A DNA stretch of 64,000 bases from Onchocerca lupi (lineage: Eukaryota; Nematoda; Chromadorea; Rhabditida; Onchocercidae), in assembly GCA_028564675.1 (NCBI GenBank), contig JAOVVO010000459.1:1-64000 (forward strand), read 5' to 3'. Below are positions 1 to 12,408 of the stretch, in pieces. The position numbers and the translations under genes are program-made. The notes under the pieces were generated by a model. The model saw only the letters and a program-made list of their open reading frames with translations. It searched no databases and had not been told where the DNA came from. Position 1 is the first letter of the stretch. Each line of letters starts with the position of its first letter.

Positions 1-464
1 TATATATATTTGTAAGGAAAAACAGTAGTCTGCTTGGAATAATTCCACTTATAAACATCATTCAGTCTTGATTCAGCCTTGGAATTTGACATTTATCAAA
101 TTTGAACAAATTATAAACTGATGTATAAATTAATTTATAACAAGAACTGTTCTGAAGCTGACCACATGACGTATTTTATCAATAAATTAAATAATTACTT
201 TAAACTAAAGAATCTCGCAGATGATATTGCTGAGAAAAAAAATAAGTGAAAAAGTGAAATAAACAACTTGCTAAGCTAATTAATATTAGTAAAACTAACG
301 ACTTACTAAATTACTTAATATTAGTATCATCCATTTTCGTCGTTTGGAATGTATAAAAACGAGCAGTTCCCGATAACTTATCAAAAATATACATTTTAAA
401 TAAAAAATATGCAGAAAGAACAATTTTCGAATTATGCATGCAGTTGTGAATTGGCAAACTGCAT
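1..464. other. Gene-free flank downstream of THOC6
   Basis: AT-rich sequence, opening with a short TA run. It would contain the 3' UTR of THOC6, which ends at 465. I see no exon with good splice sites and no RNA gene. The one modest open frame on the minus strand (311-499) overlaps the THOC6 stop and has no coding character. Confidence 0.6.
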
Positions 465-3025
465 TCAAATAGTCGAGAAACAGAAAGAAACATAGCCAAG
501 ATTCAAGAAAGCATCGATCAAAAATGAATCACCAGCAACTGTTGTCATCGCACACGCATTTAGTGAGTTCGTCTCTATAGAATAAATGTTCCGTAGTGAT
601 GTTTTTACTGATATCAAATGTTGGCCTGAGTAATCAAACTGCAAAAAAATCCAATAAGCAAATATGCTTAGTTCCATATCATTACATTCAGTAATAATAT
701 AAAAACTTTAGAATGGAACAAGAACTTTAATTAACAAGTTTTATCATGCGAAAAGTTTAAAAAGAAGGATTGTAATTCGATATGATGGAAAGAGGGTCTA
801 GAAAAATAGAAATACCTAGAAATTTATCAAAGTTTTTAAAATGTCATGAATCAAATTTATTATGCATATCAGTACTGTTAAACTGTTTTCGTTCCAATCT
901 CGTCTTTTTGAATTTGCAAAAAAGCAAAAAATCATCACTCTTTATTTAATTCAGTATTACTAACTTGTATCAGATCCGGACAACTTCCTCCTATTAAAAT
1001 CCGATCGTCATTCATTTTTGCTACTGTGTATCGCATTAGAGAAGGACGTTCACAACTTAAAGTTGAAGCTAATGATCTTGAACTAATATGCCAAATAGCA
1101 AGTTCTACATCACCGCCACAAACCTGAAGATATTTCTTATTTAAAAGTATTGAAATAAAATTTATGAGATTCGAATAACTTCTCGCATCTAACTAAGAAT
1201 CTAAGAAATACTGCGAAATAATTTCTCTGAAATGGTTTGTTCATATTCATATAAAATCAGTATTATATTTTCTTGTTCTTTTGAATTTTCACTTTATCAG
1301 ATGCTAGCAACAAGACTAGTTATCTTTTTGGGCACCAATTATTGCGAAAGGTCACTGGCTAACATTTATTCCCACAAAATTTTTATGCAATATGACAAAA
1401 TATATCAATTTTATCAAAAATCTAATACGAATGAATCGTGATTAGATAAATAATATCCCAATAAGTATCATCTTATTGTCATCCTTTTTTCCAGATATCC
1501 ATAATAAAATCTATGTCAGCTATATTCTAGCTGTCTAATATTTTTTTACCAATCCTATTTTAGAACTATATTACTTTCTATACTTATTTTCTTTGCAAAC
1601 TATAATTAATAAAACTATACTCTAAATTATGAATTATTCTTACAAATATACCATGAAATCTTCTCCAACATCCAAAGCGCAAATTCCTCGACTGCACTTA
1701 TTTCGTCTAAGATTTCCTTCTGAAGCTACATTGAAAATATAGATATCCTTAGAACGAATATCCCAAAGACGAACAGTGCCATCTTCAGATGAACTCAAAA
1801 ACACATGTTCTGACTGCACCGCTAATTCATTTACATATTCACTATGCCCGACGAATGTCGAAATGACCTGAAATTGAAAAAATTTGGTAAAATTGCAAAA
1901 AAGAAAAAAAAAACCACAAGTTATTTCACAAAAATTCATTGCTCCCAATTGACTAGTGACGAAGGTGGCAATATTGTATCTAAAAAACGAACATAGGATT
2001 AAAAATAACATGGGGTAAAAAAAAATAAACGAACATACTTCGCATCATAAATACTTTCTTTACCATAAAAGCTAACGACTACTTACTGTAATTAGCTGTT
2101 TCGCATATCAGTATAATGTGAATCACACAATAATTTTAATGAGACAAATTAAAAATATATTCCTTGAAGTATAAGAAAATAAACCTTATCTGGACGATCA
2201 ATTCCCACCAAACGAATTGCATTATCTCCAGCTCCAGCATATAATATACAGCTATTATCGATGCAAGATATCGCATTTATTTCACACGGTGGAGCAACTG
2301 ACAAATTTGCAGGAAAACCATTAAATTTGCATAAAGGATCGCAAGTATTGGAATTATCACAGTTAATGATATCATCCCAACTATAAATAGCCAACTGACC
2401 CACTGCGTTACCACAAACTAATCTTGAATGAACCGTATTCAAAGCATAAATTGGTTCATCCAACTTTAATCGGTATTTGAATCGTCGCTCATTACTGCTA
2501 GCGTTCAATTCAAGAGCCTGACGAAGTTCGAAAAGATACAAATGAGCAAGCGAATCTGTTACCACTAACCAATTACCTGAAATGGCGACACTTTATTCGT
2601 CCTTACCAATGATGTCCATATAAGCTAATCAATAACATCGTTTGAAGCGATAACTACCTTATTTAATTATCCCATAATTTTCAAAGCATCTACATCTATA
2701 AATAGAATATTCAAGAAAAAATTAACGCAAAAAATGAAGAACTAGTATTATCTAACTATCCTTAAGATATATTAAAAACTATTGTCTTTAATGAAGGAAA
2801 TGTTTGCTAATGCAACGTAATACCTGCGTTACCGTTCTTTTCTCTGCTCTCTATAACGTCAATATGAAAGTTCCATTTAATAATAATTGTCAAAAAATCC
2901 TAAATTACATTGAGATCAAAATAATATCACTCATGAATCTTACCATCCGGAGAGAAGCGTTGACGATAAATCGTGTTGTAAAATGCCTGTCGAGAAAATG
3001 ACACATCTGATTCTCTTACAACCAT
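465..3025 (-). CDS. THOC6: THO complex subunit 6 (WD40 protein)
   Basis: Exons in transcription order: 3025-2944, 2576-2185, 1867-1652, 1123-965, 638-465; 340 aa, against 341 in human THOC6. All junctions keep frame and use GT-AG. THOC6 is a beta-propeller subunit of the nuclear THO/TREX complex, which couples transcription and splicing to mRNA export. Identity rests on long collinear similarity to remembered human THOC6: an N-terminal RQRFSPDG segment, EINAI followed by a GAGDN turn, the WD repeat with GHSEYVNELAV and SSSEDGTVRLWD, then DFMVCGGDVELAIWHIS (human has WMVCGGGPALTLWHLR), and the C-terminal DAFLNLGYVSFCFS (human DVFTNLGYRAFSLSF). Exon 4 could be read through to a TGA at 935-937, but that would lose the conserved C-terminus; the GTTAGT donor after codon PDLIQ restores it. 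The start is the first ATG after a likely trans-splice acceptor. Confidence 0.93.
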
Positions 3026-3038
3026 TCTTACGCTTAAC

Positions 3039-3040
3039 CT
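3039..3040 (-). promoter_or_regulatory. Putative SL trans-splice acceptor of THOC6
   Basis: On the minus strand a T-rich tract ending in TTTAG lies 13 nt upstream of the THOC6 ATG, with no plausible upstream coding exon. In nematodes such an AG close to the start codon is typically the acceptor for spliced-leader addition. A conventional 5' UTR intron is the alternative. Confidence 0.45.
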
Positions 3041-5828
3041 AAACTCATAAAAACAATACAGTAATATATCGAATTGGTTACAAATCGATATATCTTGTCA
3101 ATGAGAGACTAGTGAAATATGTTAAATATACGAAACATCCGAATGCTTGCACACACTTAGATCCAACTCCTTGCTAATACGATAAAGACATTTTTTGAGA
3201 AACATCTCACGCTTCCCAAGTCCAATGCATAAATTTATATAAAAGTGCTCAAGCAATACCTTCCACTATTGAATTACACTTGCTAAAACCTCACATCCAG
3301 GAGTTTAAATGACATAATATAGGTAGCCATTATTCGAATGGGTTGATCGCAACAAAAAGCTGTCATCTTTTATTAAAATTCAATAAAACTAAAAAAATAT
3401 ATAAATTTAAGATGCATCAGCATGACAGTGATTGTCACGCGATATAATAAAAAATTAATAGAAATTATGGATGAGTATCAGAATGAAGAAACTTTACAGA
3501 ACAAAAAGCTTGAAACATTTATCAACATAATAAAACATAGTTAAACAAATAAATGCAAAAATAAATGAAAGACAACAAGAAATGGGAACAAACTTTAGAA
3601 ATAATGACTATTTTTGCCAAAAATAATTTTGAAAACCAATATTCTGACACCTTATTTCCTGCGTTCAAGTGCGTGACCCTATGAAAAAATGCTCAAAGCT
3701 CGAACATGTAAACTAAGCTCTACATTTGCAAAACATTTTGCACCTTTCTGAATATAAAAGTATTGTTTCTGTGACAATACTTTTATGTGACAGCTGACTT
3801 ACCTATGAGCATGCTAGTATGGCCATGCTATCTAGAACTGAGGACGTTTCAGAGATTCAGAAAATCATTACGTACGTGTGGTTTTTGCATTTAAACGAAA
3901 CTAATTGATCAAGTCACCAATTCTACAAGCTTTTAAGTTAAGTATGTCTTCTACGAGACCAAAAATTTTGATTTCTTCCTACTTCCATTGCCTTTTTAAA
4001 ATCATTTTAATCAAAGATTGGCAGATGAAAGAAAAAGATAAAATAAACTAAGTGAAATAAAAAAAGATAGCAGGTTGTATCTAATTTGATTTTCTTGGTT
4101 AATTTTGCAGATGAACTGTGATCCACTAATAAAGAATATAGTGATCGGAAAGTGTTTCTCTAATGATAACTAGAAAAAATTCGTATTTCTATGAGTTCAT
4201 CAAAATAAAATTTTTTTAGAAGTGCAAACTACTTCTCATTCGAATTTTAGTTTTGAACCAGTCCTTGCAACCCGTACTCAGTACAACTTCCAGTTACACG
4301 ACTAAACGTAATGTGAAAACAAAAGCTTTGAACCAAACGTGAAAACGAGAAAAAAAAGAACAAAAGGAATAAAAGTGTATTTGAGAAATTTGAATATGAA
4401 AACAATATAACTAAAACTCAAAAAATGATGGATAAACGAGGCTCATAAGAACTAATACACGTAATTTAGGTAGGGAAACATACTGAAGAACGAAACAAAA
4501 ACAAGAAATAAAAAAAGATAGCATGCACAAAACACCTGGATCCGAACAAATAAAATTTCAAGATTGGACACTAACACATTTTCTTTCGTATATGCTCTTT
4601 CCTGCTTATGCATTTCCATAATTGAGTTAAAGGCTTACTTGTTTCTTACAATAATTCCAATAAATGTTCTCAAAGTTCGTTTTTTGTCCGAAAATTTTGA
4701 TTATTTCAGTTAAGATATAATATATATATTTATAATATCATATGCATAAAATATAAAACTATGATTCGTTGCAAGTATATTCAAATATAATACAACTATA
4801 TAAGGTAATTTACTAACAATTAAAATATATAAAATATACAGTGGAAATATAAAACAACGAACCTATATTCATATAAATAAGATTTTCCGACAATCTACAA
4901 AAAAAATTTATATAAGACAAGTATTATTGAGCCCAATAAATTATGTATGTTATTTCATCAAATGAATTAGTAATATAATTTCTGAATCCAAATAAAAATA
5001 CAACTAAATATAGTAAATTCGAAGTCATCCTCACCTAGAGCAAAATATACGTAAATTATGCACATTTTGCTATGTATTGTTTCAGCATCCCGCCATTATT
5101 ATCACGATTATTACCAAGCAAGAACAGTGAGAAAAAATAAAAAAAAAATCCCAAATACTGAAAAATTCTGGTATTAGTTGAAATTCTTTCAACATCTAAT
5201 AATTTTAAATTATCCCTTTTCTTCAACATTATACATAAGAGCACCAAACAGAAAGCAAGTGTTCGTGGATAAATTGGATGGGAAGAGAAAACGAAACAGT
5301 AAAAGCATAGCAAAGGAAACAAGTATGAACTCAAACAAATTATAAAAGGAAATGAAAGGAAGAATGAAAACATAACTCATCAAAGCAAATCAGAAAAAAA
5401 AAAAAAAAAAAGAAAACAAAGAAGAAAAAACACAGAAGGGACATTTAAAACAAAGACAACTTACACAACTGTGAGAAAGTTGCAGGAAAAGATACAGGTG
5501 TTGCGAAGAAAAACATCGCTAATAGTTATAAGAATATGAAATCTACAAAAAAGTGTGCAATCTATTCCGCGACATCACGTATTGCATCTGATTCAGGAAT
5601 TTATGTCACGAATAGATAAATTAGAAAATATTCAAATTTCCATGAAATACAAATATAAATTTCCTTTTAAATATTTTAATTTAGGAGTATATGAAAATAA
5701 TCAGTTGATTATTGAACTGTAAGCAAGTAGCGGACCGGCCAAAAGCCATAATAAAATAACGGTGACTGATGTAAATTATCATATGGATACCACAATCACC
5801 AATCGAACTGATATTTAATATGATTTCA
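3041..5828. other. Intergenic between THOC6 and transportin
   Basis: About 2.8 kb, AT-rich, with many A runs (for example 5395-5411). It should hold the transportin 3' UTR and the THOC6 promoter. The 105-codon minus-strand frame at 5056-5373 is low-complexity Phe/Leu/Ser and is not a gene. The only distinct structure is the perfect hairpin at 3754-3786. Confidence 0.6.
3754..3786. repeat. Perfect 13-bp inverted repeat (hairpin)
   Basis: Left arm ATAAAAGTATTGT (3754-3766) and right arm ACAATACTTTTAT (3774-3786) are exact reverse complements around a 7-nt loop. It lies between the 3' end of transportin and the 5' end of THOC6. It could be a small mobile-element remnant or a chance AT-rich palindrome. 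Confidence 0.75.
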
Positions 5829-8800
5829 CTAAACATCGTATTGATTCGCTAATCGCTGCTTTAGCGGAATAGGAAATTGTGACGTGAATGCTGCCCAGTT
5901 CAAATCACCAACTTGTTGTCGAAAACCGTGCAAAATCTGGAAGATTATCATCAAAGTTAATATTAATTAGGATTAAGGAACTTACTGCCACTAATATAAT
6001 TGATATGCAGTACGAAGAAAATAAATAGTCTTCTGAATATTTTCAAATAATGGATTATTTATTAAGGAAATCTATATTGGTAACTACAAAACATATTCCG
6101 ATGGCATTAACCAAGTATTGATAACTTTTTTAGAGAAAAAAGGCTATGGCACTGAAAAAGAAAAAGACTTCTTTCAAAGAAACACACTGGAGGAAATATT
6201 AATGATTTTTACCCTTGAAAACATCATTTTCAGTTCAGGTTGCGGATTATTCCAAGATGCAATTGCATCACATAAAAATATGAATTCCTGAAATAAATTA
6301 AGAATTTAATAATTCTTAAGATGAAGTTTCAGTATCTATTAGTGAAATTTATGCTTTTGGACAATCATGTTTTGATATAAATTAATAACTATTTTATGCT
6401 AATAAACAAATATGTGAGCAAATACCACAAAAAAAAATAAGATTTCCGATTTAGATATTACCGACAGTCTTTATACATGCGGTCAAGACTATCAAAGAAT
6501 AAATAAAATAACTCATAAAAGATGAAAAAGATACCGCAAGTACACCAGCGGGATTAAGAGTAATCATGTTACATAGACCCCTAAAGGCGCTCTCTTTTTC
6601 TTCATTATCGCGTATATTTCGCAGTGCCAAACACCAAGGTCGAATAAACTGTGATAAAAACGGTGCCACTTCATTGGCACAACTAATACCCAAACGACCA
6701 AGAGTTATTGCTGAAAAAAGAAAAATAAAATTTTTTTCATATTTTTAAACTGTCTTCCTTAAAATTCATAAGGGAGATTTTGAAACCGAAAAAGATTCAA
6801 GCAAAAATAGAAATTTTCTAATACAACACTCAAAACAAACAAATAACAATTTCAAAAATTATACAGTAAAAAATCTCTTACCAGTATTTTCTAATAATGT
6901 TTTCGGTCCTTTTTCTCTATTCATTACAATCATCAGAGCCGGTATTAATCCAAGCACATGAGGACGCATATCCTCGCCCATCTTCATAGCTATTTCACCG
7001 ATTGCCCATATGGAATTATTACAAACGGATATGGAATCAGGATCCAAATTCTGCGCCAAAATAGGTAGAAAGATATCTGGAACATTACTGCATTTTAAAA
7101 AATTTTTAATACAGGCAATGATCGAGTAAAAATTTAACTGTAATTTAAAATAGTTTTTAAGCGAAACATTTCCGATTCAGTCTTCATATCTAAATTCATC
7201 TCTTTCCAATAATTAATGATGGAAAGCAAAAATATCTCGTATGTCGAAAAAAAAAAAAAAAACCCACTTATATGAGGTTGCAGATAATGATAGCAAGCTT
7301 TGGATAAATCACCAAGCAAAGCAAATGAACTCTGCCGCACTTCAGCACTTGAATCCTGAAATAATTATTGTTCTATGCAAATCAAAAAAGTGGTTCTGAA
7401 AATCTTCTGAATAATTAATCATTTTAGTTCGACAGTAAAGTACCATTGCGCATTGGTAAATAAGGGCAATAATTTGACTAGGTCCAACAAGAGAATCAAT
7501 GTGTTCGGCGAGTCCTTCTGCAAGTCCCGACAGAAGATCCAATGCAACAATAAGGAAATCTTTATCTGGCATGTCATATTCTGACGGTCTTTCCATAGCA
7601 AGTTGTGACTGTTGCAAGCATCGTCCAATCAATGCTGTGCATCTTAAGCAAATGATTAATAATTTGAGGAAATATAACAACAAAAACTGATCGAAAAATA
7701 AGCTAACAAATTCTGTCAAACTTTGAGCTACATTTGAAAATATTCAATATAAAAGCAATAGGCGGAGAAACCTTTGAAAAACAGGCTCGCAATACGGTAG
7801 AAAAGCTTCATGAAGAGCAGTAGCAACCGAAGATAAACATTCTAACAATGGGAACAGTTCTTTGTCATCATCACCGAGAGCAGCCCATTTTGCCATCAGT
7901 GGCCTCATAATTATCTGAATTTGATCAGTCATGTCAAAAGATATTTATAATAAATTTTGAAAAAAAAAAATATTATAATAAAATGCTAAAGTACTGTAAA
8001 AGAAACCTCAACGTATTGCGGTTCATTCAAATTCGGACCAACACTATCTGCCAATGTACCCACTGCATCATAGAGAATGAGTAAATTTTTAGCCTAAAAT
8101 TATAATTCAAAACTGATACAAGTCATTCAGTCTATATAATATAAAAAATAAAGGATTACATATTGAAATAATATACTTTACTTGTGTAAGTCGGAAAAGC
8201 CACAGAGGCAAAGAAATGAAGAAACAGACTGCAACTATTAGTATTGCGCGACTTGCTTTAGAAAATAAAGTATACCTTGTTAACAAAAAAAAAAAAAACA
8301 ATACAAATATTTTAAATCGAAGCATAAAAAAACAACCTGATATCTGTTGAATGCTTCTACTAGAGTAGCAAGAATTTCGGGTAAGTATGGAACCAACTCC
8401 AAATTTGCTTCTTCTTCTAGGGTTGCAAATGCAGAGCATGCAGCTTCTTGCACTCGTTTACTACCATCCAAAATACGAGCCAATAACTGAAAAAATAGTT
8501 CTAGTGATGTGAATTTCAATTGAATAATGGAGAATTCCTCATTATCAATATTGAAACATTGCTATAATTCAGAAAAATACATCACTCGCTATATTACCGA
8601 AAAGCTTTTATAGTATTCCATATAGAAGCGTAAGACACTTAGCATTTTAGTTTCCTTTATTCTCCTTTATCTAGTCGCGAATAATCCAATGATAAATTGA
8701 TGTGTTTTAAATCAAACAATTTGAGTAAAAGAAATATTTGCTCTCATAAAGTATTCAAAATCACCTTAACCATCAATTTAGACAATTTTCGTAGTTTTAT

Positions 8801-11800
8801 GCAAAGTTAGATAGTATTCAAAATCACCTTAACCATCAATTTAGACAATTTTCGTAGTTTTATGCAAAGCTATTTGACTTTTTTAAATTCTAGTTACTGA
8901 TATCTTTTAGATATTTCTGCATTCTATTCATCAAGAATGGACCCACCTCTTTCAACAGCTGCTTGAAATACATATTATGATCCTGTTGAACAACATAGTG
9001 ACAGTATCGAGACAAAGTCCAACAAGTAATTGATCTCACAAGCGCCTGAATTAACAACATTTTTAATAATCAGAAAATCCTTACTGTTGCAAAAAGATCT
9101 TTAAGTCAAAAAATATGACAGGAGTCTAACTACCTTCCGGTCCTGCAAAGATATGATTAAGAATGGTATGAGTTCAGGTAAATGTGGAGTAATACCAGAC
9201 ATACAGCCTTCCGCAACAGCACCCAAAGCTAATATGCCACTTTCTTTTATCTGAAAATATCTTTTACTTTTTATATTCCATATCAGCAAATAAACGCACT
9301 AGAAACATTTATTTAAAAAAAAATCACCCAATTCAATTAAAGTTGTTTGAATTCACAAAGTCCGGGATAAAATTTCAGAATATAATTGAGTAAAATATGC
9401 TTACCAGCCAGTTATTATGAAAGAGAGTTTCCTTCAGGATAGGCAATAGAGTTGGTAAAAAGTCATCATTAAATATACTAGAAAGTACATCCAAGGAAGC
9501 AGCACTACATTTTCCTGCAAATTTCATAATCCCTGATCATTATTTAGAGAAATTACTTTTACTATTACCTAAGAAACAAGAGATACATATATGACAATAA
9601 TAAACATTACACAAAAAGGCATCGAAAAGCATACGCAAATTCCATTCAGTCGAACTGTCGTCATCCCCATCATCATCATCATCCATAAATTCCTGAAATT
9701 TTGAAAAAACTGTTGTATTAGTTATTTATCTTTTGTATTATTTCATTTTTAAGTGATTGATTGGAAATACTCACTAAAGAAAAAAAAAAAAAAAAAATTA
9801 TGCAAAAATCTCAAGTTCTGTGCTTATAAAACAGCACAAACTGTGTGTTGCAGAAAACAAACATTTATTTGTAAAAAATTGTTCAGAGAGCAACAAAATC
9901 TCAACTGATTTATTTAAAACACATTACCCCCTCAGCACTAAGGTCGCACTTCCTTTGCATTTGCGTTTGTGTTTTGGCACGATGAAAACGTGGCTTTATG
10001 TCTTGCTGGCGATCGGGTATCGCACTATCTTCTTCATCAATATCACCCTAAAAAATTCAGTATTAATTAACAAAGTAAAATAATCCTACAATAATAGGAA
10101 AGGAATAATAATTGAAAACAGCACAAGCTTTAAGGCAAATAATAACTGAAAATAGCAGAAGCGTCATATAAGAGATTTGTCCGCATAACTTACTTTCAAA
10201 ACAGCAACATCCATGTCGGAATACCTCATACATCTAACCAGAATTGGTATCAGTTTAGGAAGGTAAGGCAACAGAGCTTCTCTGCACACTTGCGGGTTTT
10301 CTGCTAGTGCTAACCAAAATTCACAAGCTTCCAACGCTGTTGCTTCATTCGAATCCTGAAAACCAACAAAATTCAAAACTCCATAATGAAGCATAAATAA
10401 ATAAGACTAGTCAACAAATTACAAATCTTCTACCTGTGTCCTCAAAAGCATGAACTCTACAATATTTCCTAACTGAGATGCTAGTTTGTCGAGATGAGAA
10501 TCAAGTAACAGTGTTAACGATCGACAAAGCTGTTTTTGCACTTCCTGAAAGATTTCAATGAAGTACAATAAAACAGCAAAAGATAGAGACGAAACACACT
10601 ATAAAAATACAGTTTGTAAGAGGAAAGAAAAAAAAATCCCATTTTTTAGAAGATTCATAAATCGATACCAATTTCTTGTTTGACAAGAATGAATTCAGCT
10701 TAATTAATATCAATGCAATAACTCTGCGTCTGGCATACGTGTCAAAAAATTAAAGAAAAAAAAGTAAAATAAATAGTGCAATAAAATGCGACATGCAATT
10801 CGACACTTCCCACAGATATTTTTCTGCACGAGCCGAAACCTCACACACTAATAATATATCAAACCAGTTTATGAAAGTAAGGCAAATACCGTGTCCGCGT
10901 CATTTGCCAAGGCAAATAGATGTTGTAAAAATACGTCCATGATATTGTTTAATGGCTCCGTTTGAACTAATAAAATGCAGTTCACTGAATTAAGCGCCAA
11001 AGCCCTGCAATTATTAAGATTTTGTAAATCAAAATACAGAAATTTCTAAACGAACAGGAACAAAAATAGCTGATGTGTTTTCATAAACAAAATCAAACAA
11101 TACCACTAACCTTAACTTAGGTGATGGGGAATTGAAGAAATACAAAAGTTTCGGAATAAGAGTACTCAAATGTTCTTGAGGTGTCAACATATCTGCAGAA
11201 TCTTCGCAAATTTTCTGTATTGCACCCATAGCACCCTATAAATTTGTCGAATGATTAAGATTCTTTGTTTCTGCCGAATATAAGTGTATCATCAACCTAA
11301 AGATCAATAGCTGTCAAATATATATTGAGAAAAAACCTCTTGTAAGTTCTCATCGGACCCGTCTAGCATACTACACAACGTAGGGAGCAAAGCAGGCCAT
11401 TGAGCGATACCCTCATGTATAACAATTGTGGTGATAATAATGCCCACAGTTGCGCGTATTAATGGATGAGAATCCGAAATTGCTAGGAGTGTTCTACTCT
11501 TAACATACTGTCGTATAGATTCCGGCAAACGTCCCCACAACATTCGTACTGAATTTTTTAGTATCAAACCCGCCAAAGAACGATTCGCCACCTGGAAACA
11601 TGTTTATTTGCTAGTGGAATTAAAAGCATAACATGGGATTCACTTGAACAATTTATCGCTAGTTGACATTTAAAACAGTGGTTCGATAATTAGACTGTTC
11701 CACAAAGATAAAATGAAAAATGAGATGTTGTGATTCTACAAAAATCAAAAACATGACAATGAGATTCGAAATTCTTGTATCTAATTTGCTCTAGAAACCC

Positions 11801-12145
11801 GAGAAGAAACAATGTAAATTTGACATTTTCATAGAAAAATGAGAAATGAATTACCTGCTCATCTTTCAATTTACTGAGAATGAAGACAAGGTAGCAACAA
11901 AATTCGGGATGTAGATTGAGCTGGTCAAGACGCTGAAAAAAACTATTTCTTTTCTAATTTTAGGATCATAATATGCTAAAACTTAAAGTCAGACAATAAA
12001 AAATGATAAAAATTAGAAAAAAAGCACATACTTCTTGTACATTTCTTTGTGTCTGTGTGTCAGGTGATTGTGAATGCTGGAGAAGTTGCACGACCTGTTG
12101 TAACTCTTCAGGAATAGGTCTCCAATCTTCTGCTTCTCCGGTCAT
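5829..12145 (-). CDS. imb-2: Transportin-1 / importin beta-2
   Basis: Nuclear import receptor for PY-NLS cargo such as hnRNPs; it cycles through the pore under RanGTP control. Exons in transcription order: 12145-12032, 11932-11855, 11591-11337, 11235-11111, 11004-10890, 10544-10434, 10355-10194, 10047-9928, 9692-9635, 9514-9405, 9250-9134, 9045-8947, 8486-8337, 8093-8007, 7914-7772, 7642-7444, 7355-7264, 7087-6882, 6710-6535, 6287-6213, 5936-5829. This gives 899 aa against about 898 in human TNPO1, collinear throughout. Recognisable blocks are the N-terminal MTGEAEDWRPIPEEL, LIRATVGIIITTI, LEACEFWLALAE, the H8 acidic loop (exons 8-9, with a run of five Asp), KESGILALGAVAEGCM, RVQEAACSAFATLEEEA, KDFLIVALDLLSGLAEG, EVRQSSFALLGDL, FIRPWCLALRNIRDNEEK, and a C-terminus ending QRLANQYDV. 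HEAT repeats span the whole chain. No frameshift or stop; every intron is GT-AG. Confidence 0.97.
8751..8869. repeat. Tandem duplication inside a transportin intron
   Basis: A 56-bp unit at 8751-8806 is repeated exactly at 8814-8869, giving a 63-bp period with a 7-bp spacer. It lies in the intron between the 9045-8947 and 8486-8337 exons and does not touch splice sites. The identity suggests a recent local duplication. Confidence 0.9.
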
Positions 12146-12183
12146 TTCAAAAGATCATACTACGAAGTATAATGCTATCTAAT

Positions 12184-12185
12184 CT
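12184..12185 (-). promoter_or_regulatory. Putative SL trans-splice acceptor of transportin
   Basis: On the minus strand CTCTTTCCCTACTTCAG ends here, 38 nt upstream of the ATG. It is the strongest polypyrimidine-AG near the start and no coding exon lies upstream, so spliced-leader addition is likely. A 5' UTR cis-intron is possible. Confidence 0.5.
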
Positions 12186-12378
12186 GAAGTAGGGAAAGAG
12201 ACAATCATCTGATAATGAACAAAATTTTTGACTATCAGAATCCAACGTGAGTATGTTATTGATAATTGCTTGAATTTCTAGCAGAAATCCATCTTAAAAG
12301 AAAAGGCATATTGTAAAATAGTCCAAGGCATTATCTCTTAAGAGTGACCACAACTTGGGAAAGTGCGACTCCATTCCT

Positions 12379-12408
12379 GACTGGCAGGAGCGCTACTACC
12401 TGCCAGTC
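12379..12408. repeat. GC-rich 10-bp hairpin
   Basis: GACTGGCAGG (12379-12388) and CCTGCCAGTC (12399-12408) are exact reverse complements around a 10-nt loop. It sits in a less AT-rich block about 230 bp upstream of the transportin start codon. It may be part of an unannotated structured RNA or a regulatory element; the function is unknown. Confidence 0.7.

Noticed and set aside
935..964. THOC6 ending at the TGA at 935-937
   Set aside because: This would remove the last propeller blade; the GTTAGT donor at 963-964 joins in frame to 638-465, which encodes the conserved THOC6 C-terminus and restores the family length.
5056..5373. 105-codon minus-strand frame
   Set aside because: Low-complexity Phe/Leu/Ser composition with no splice context; explained by AT-rich sequence.
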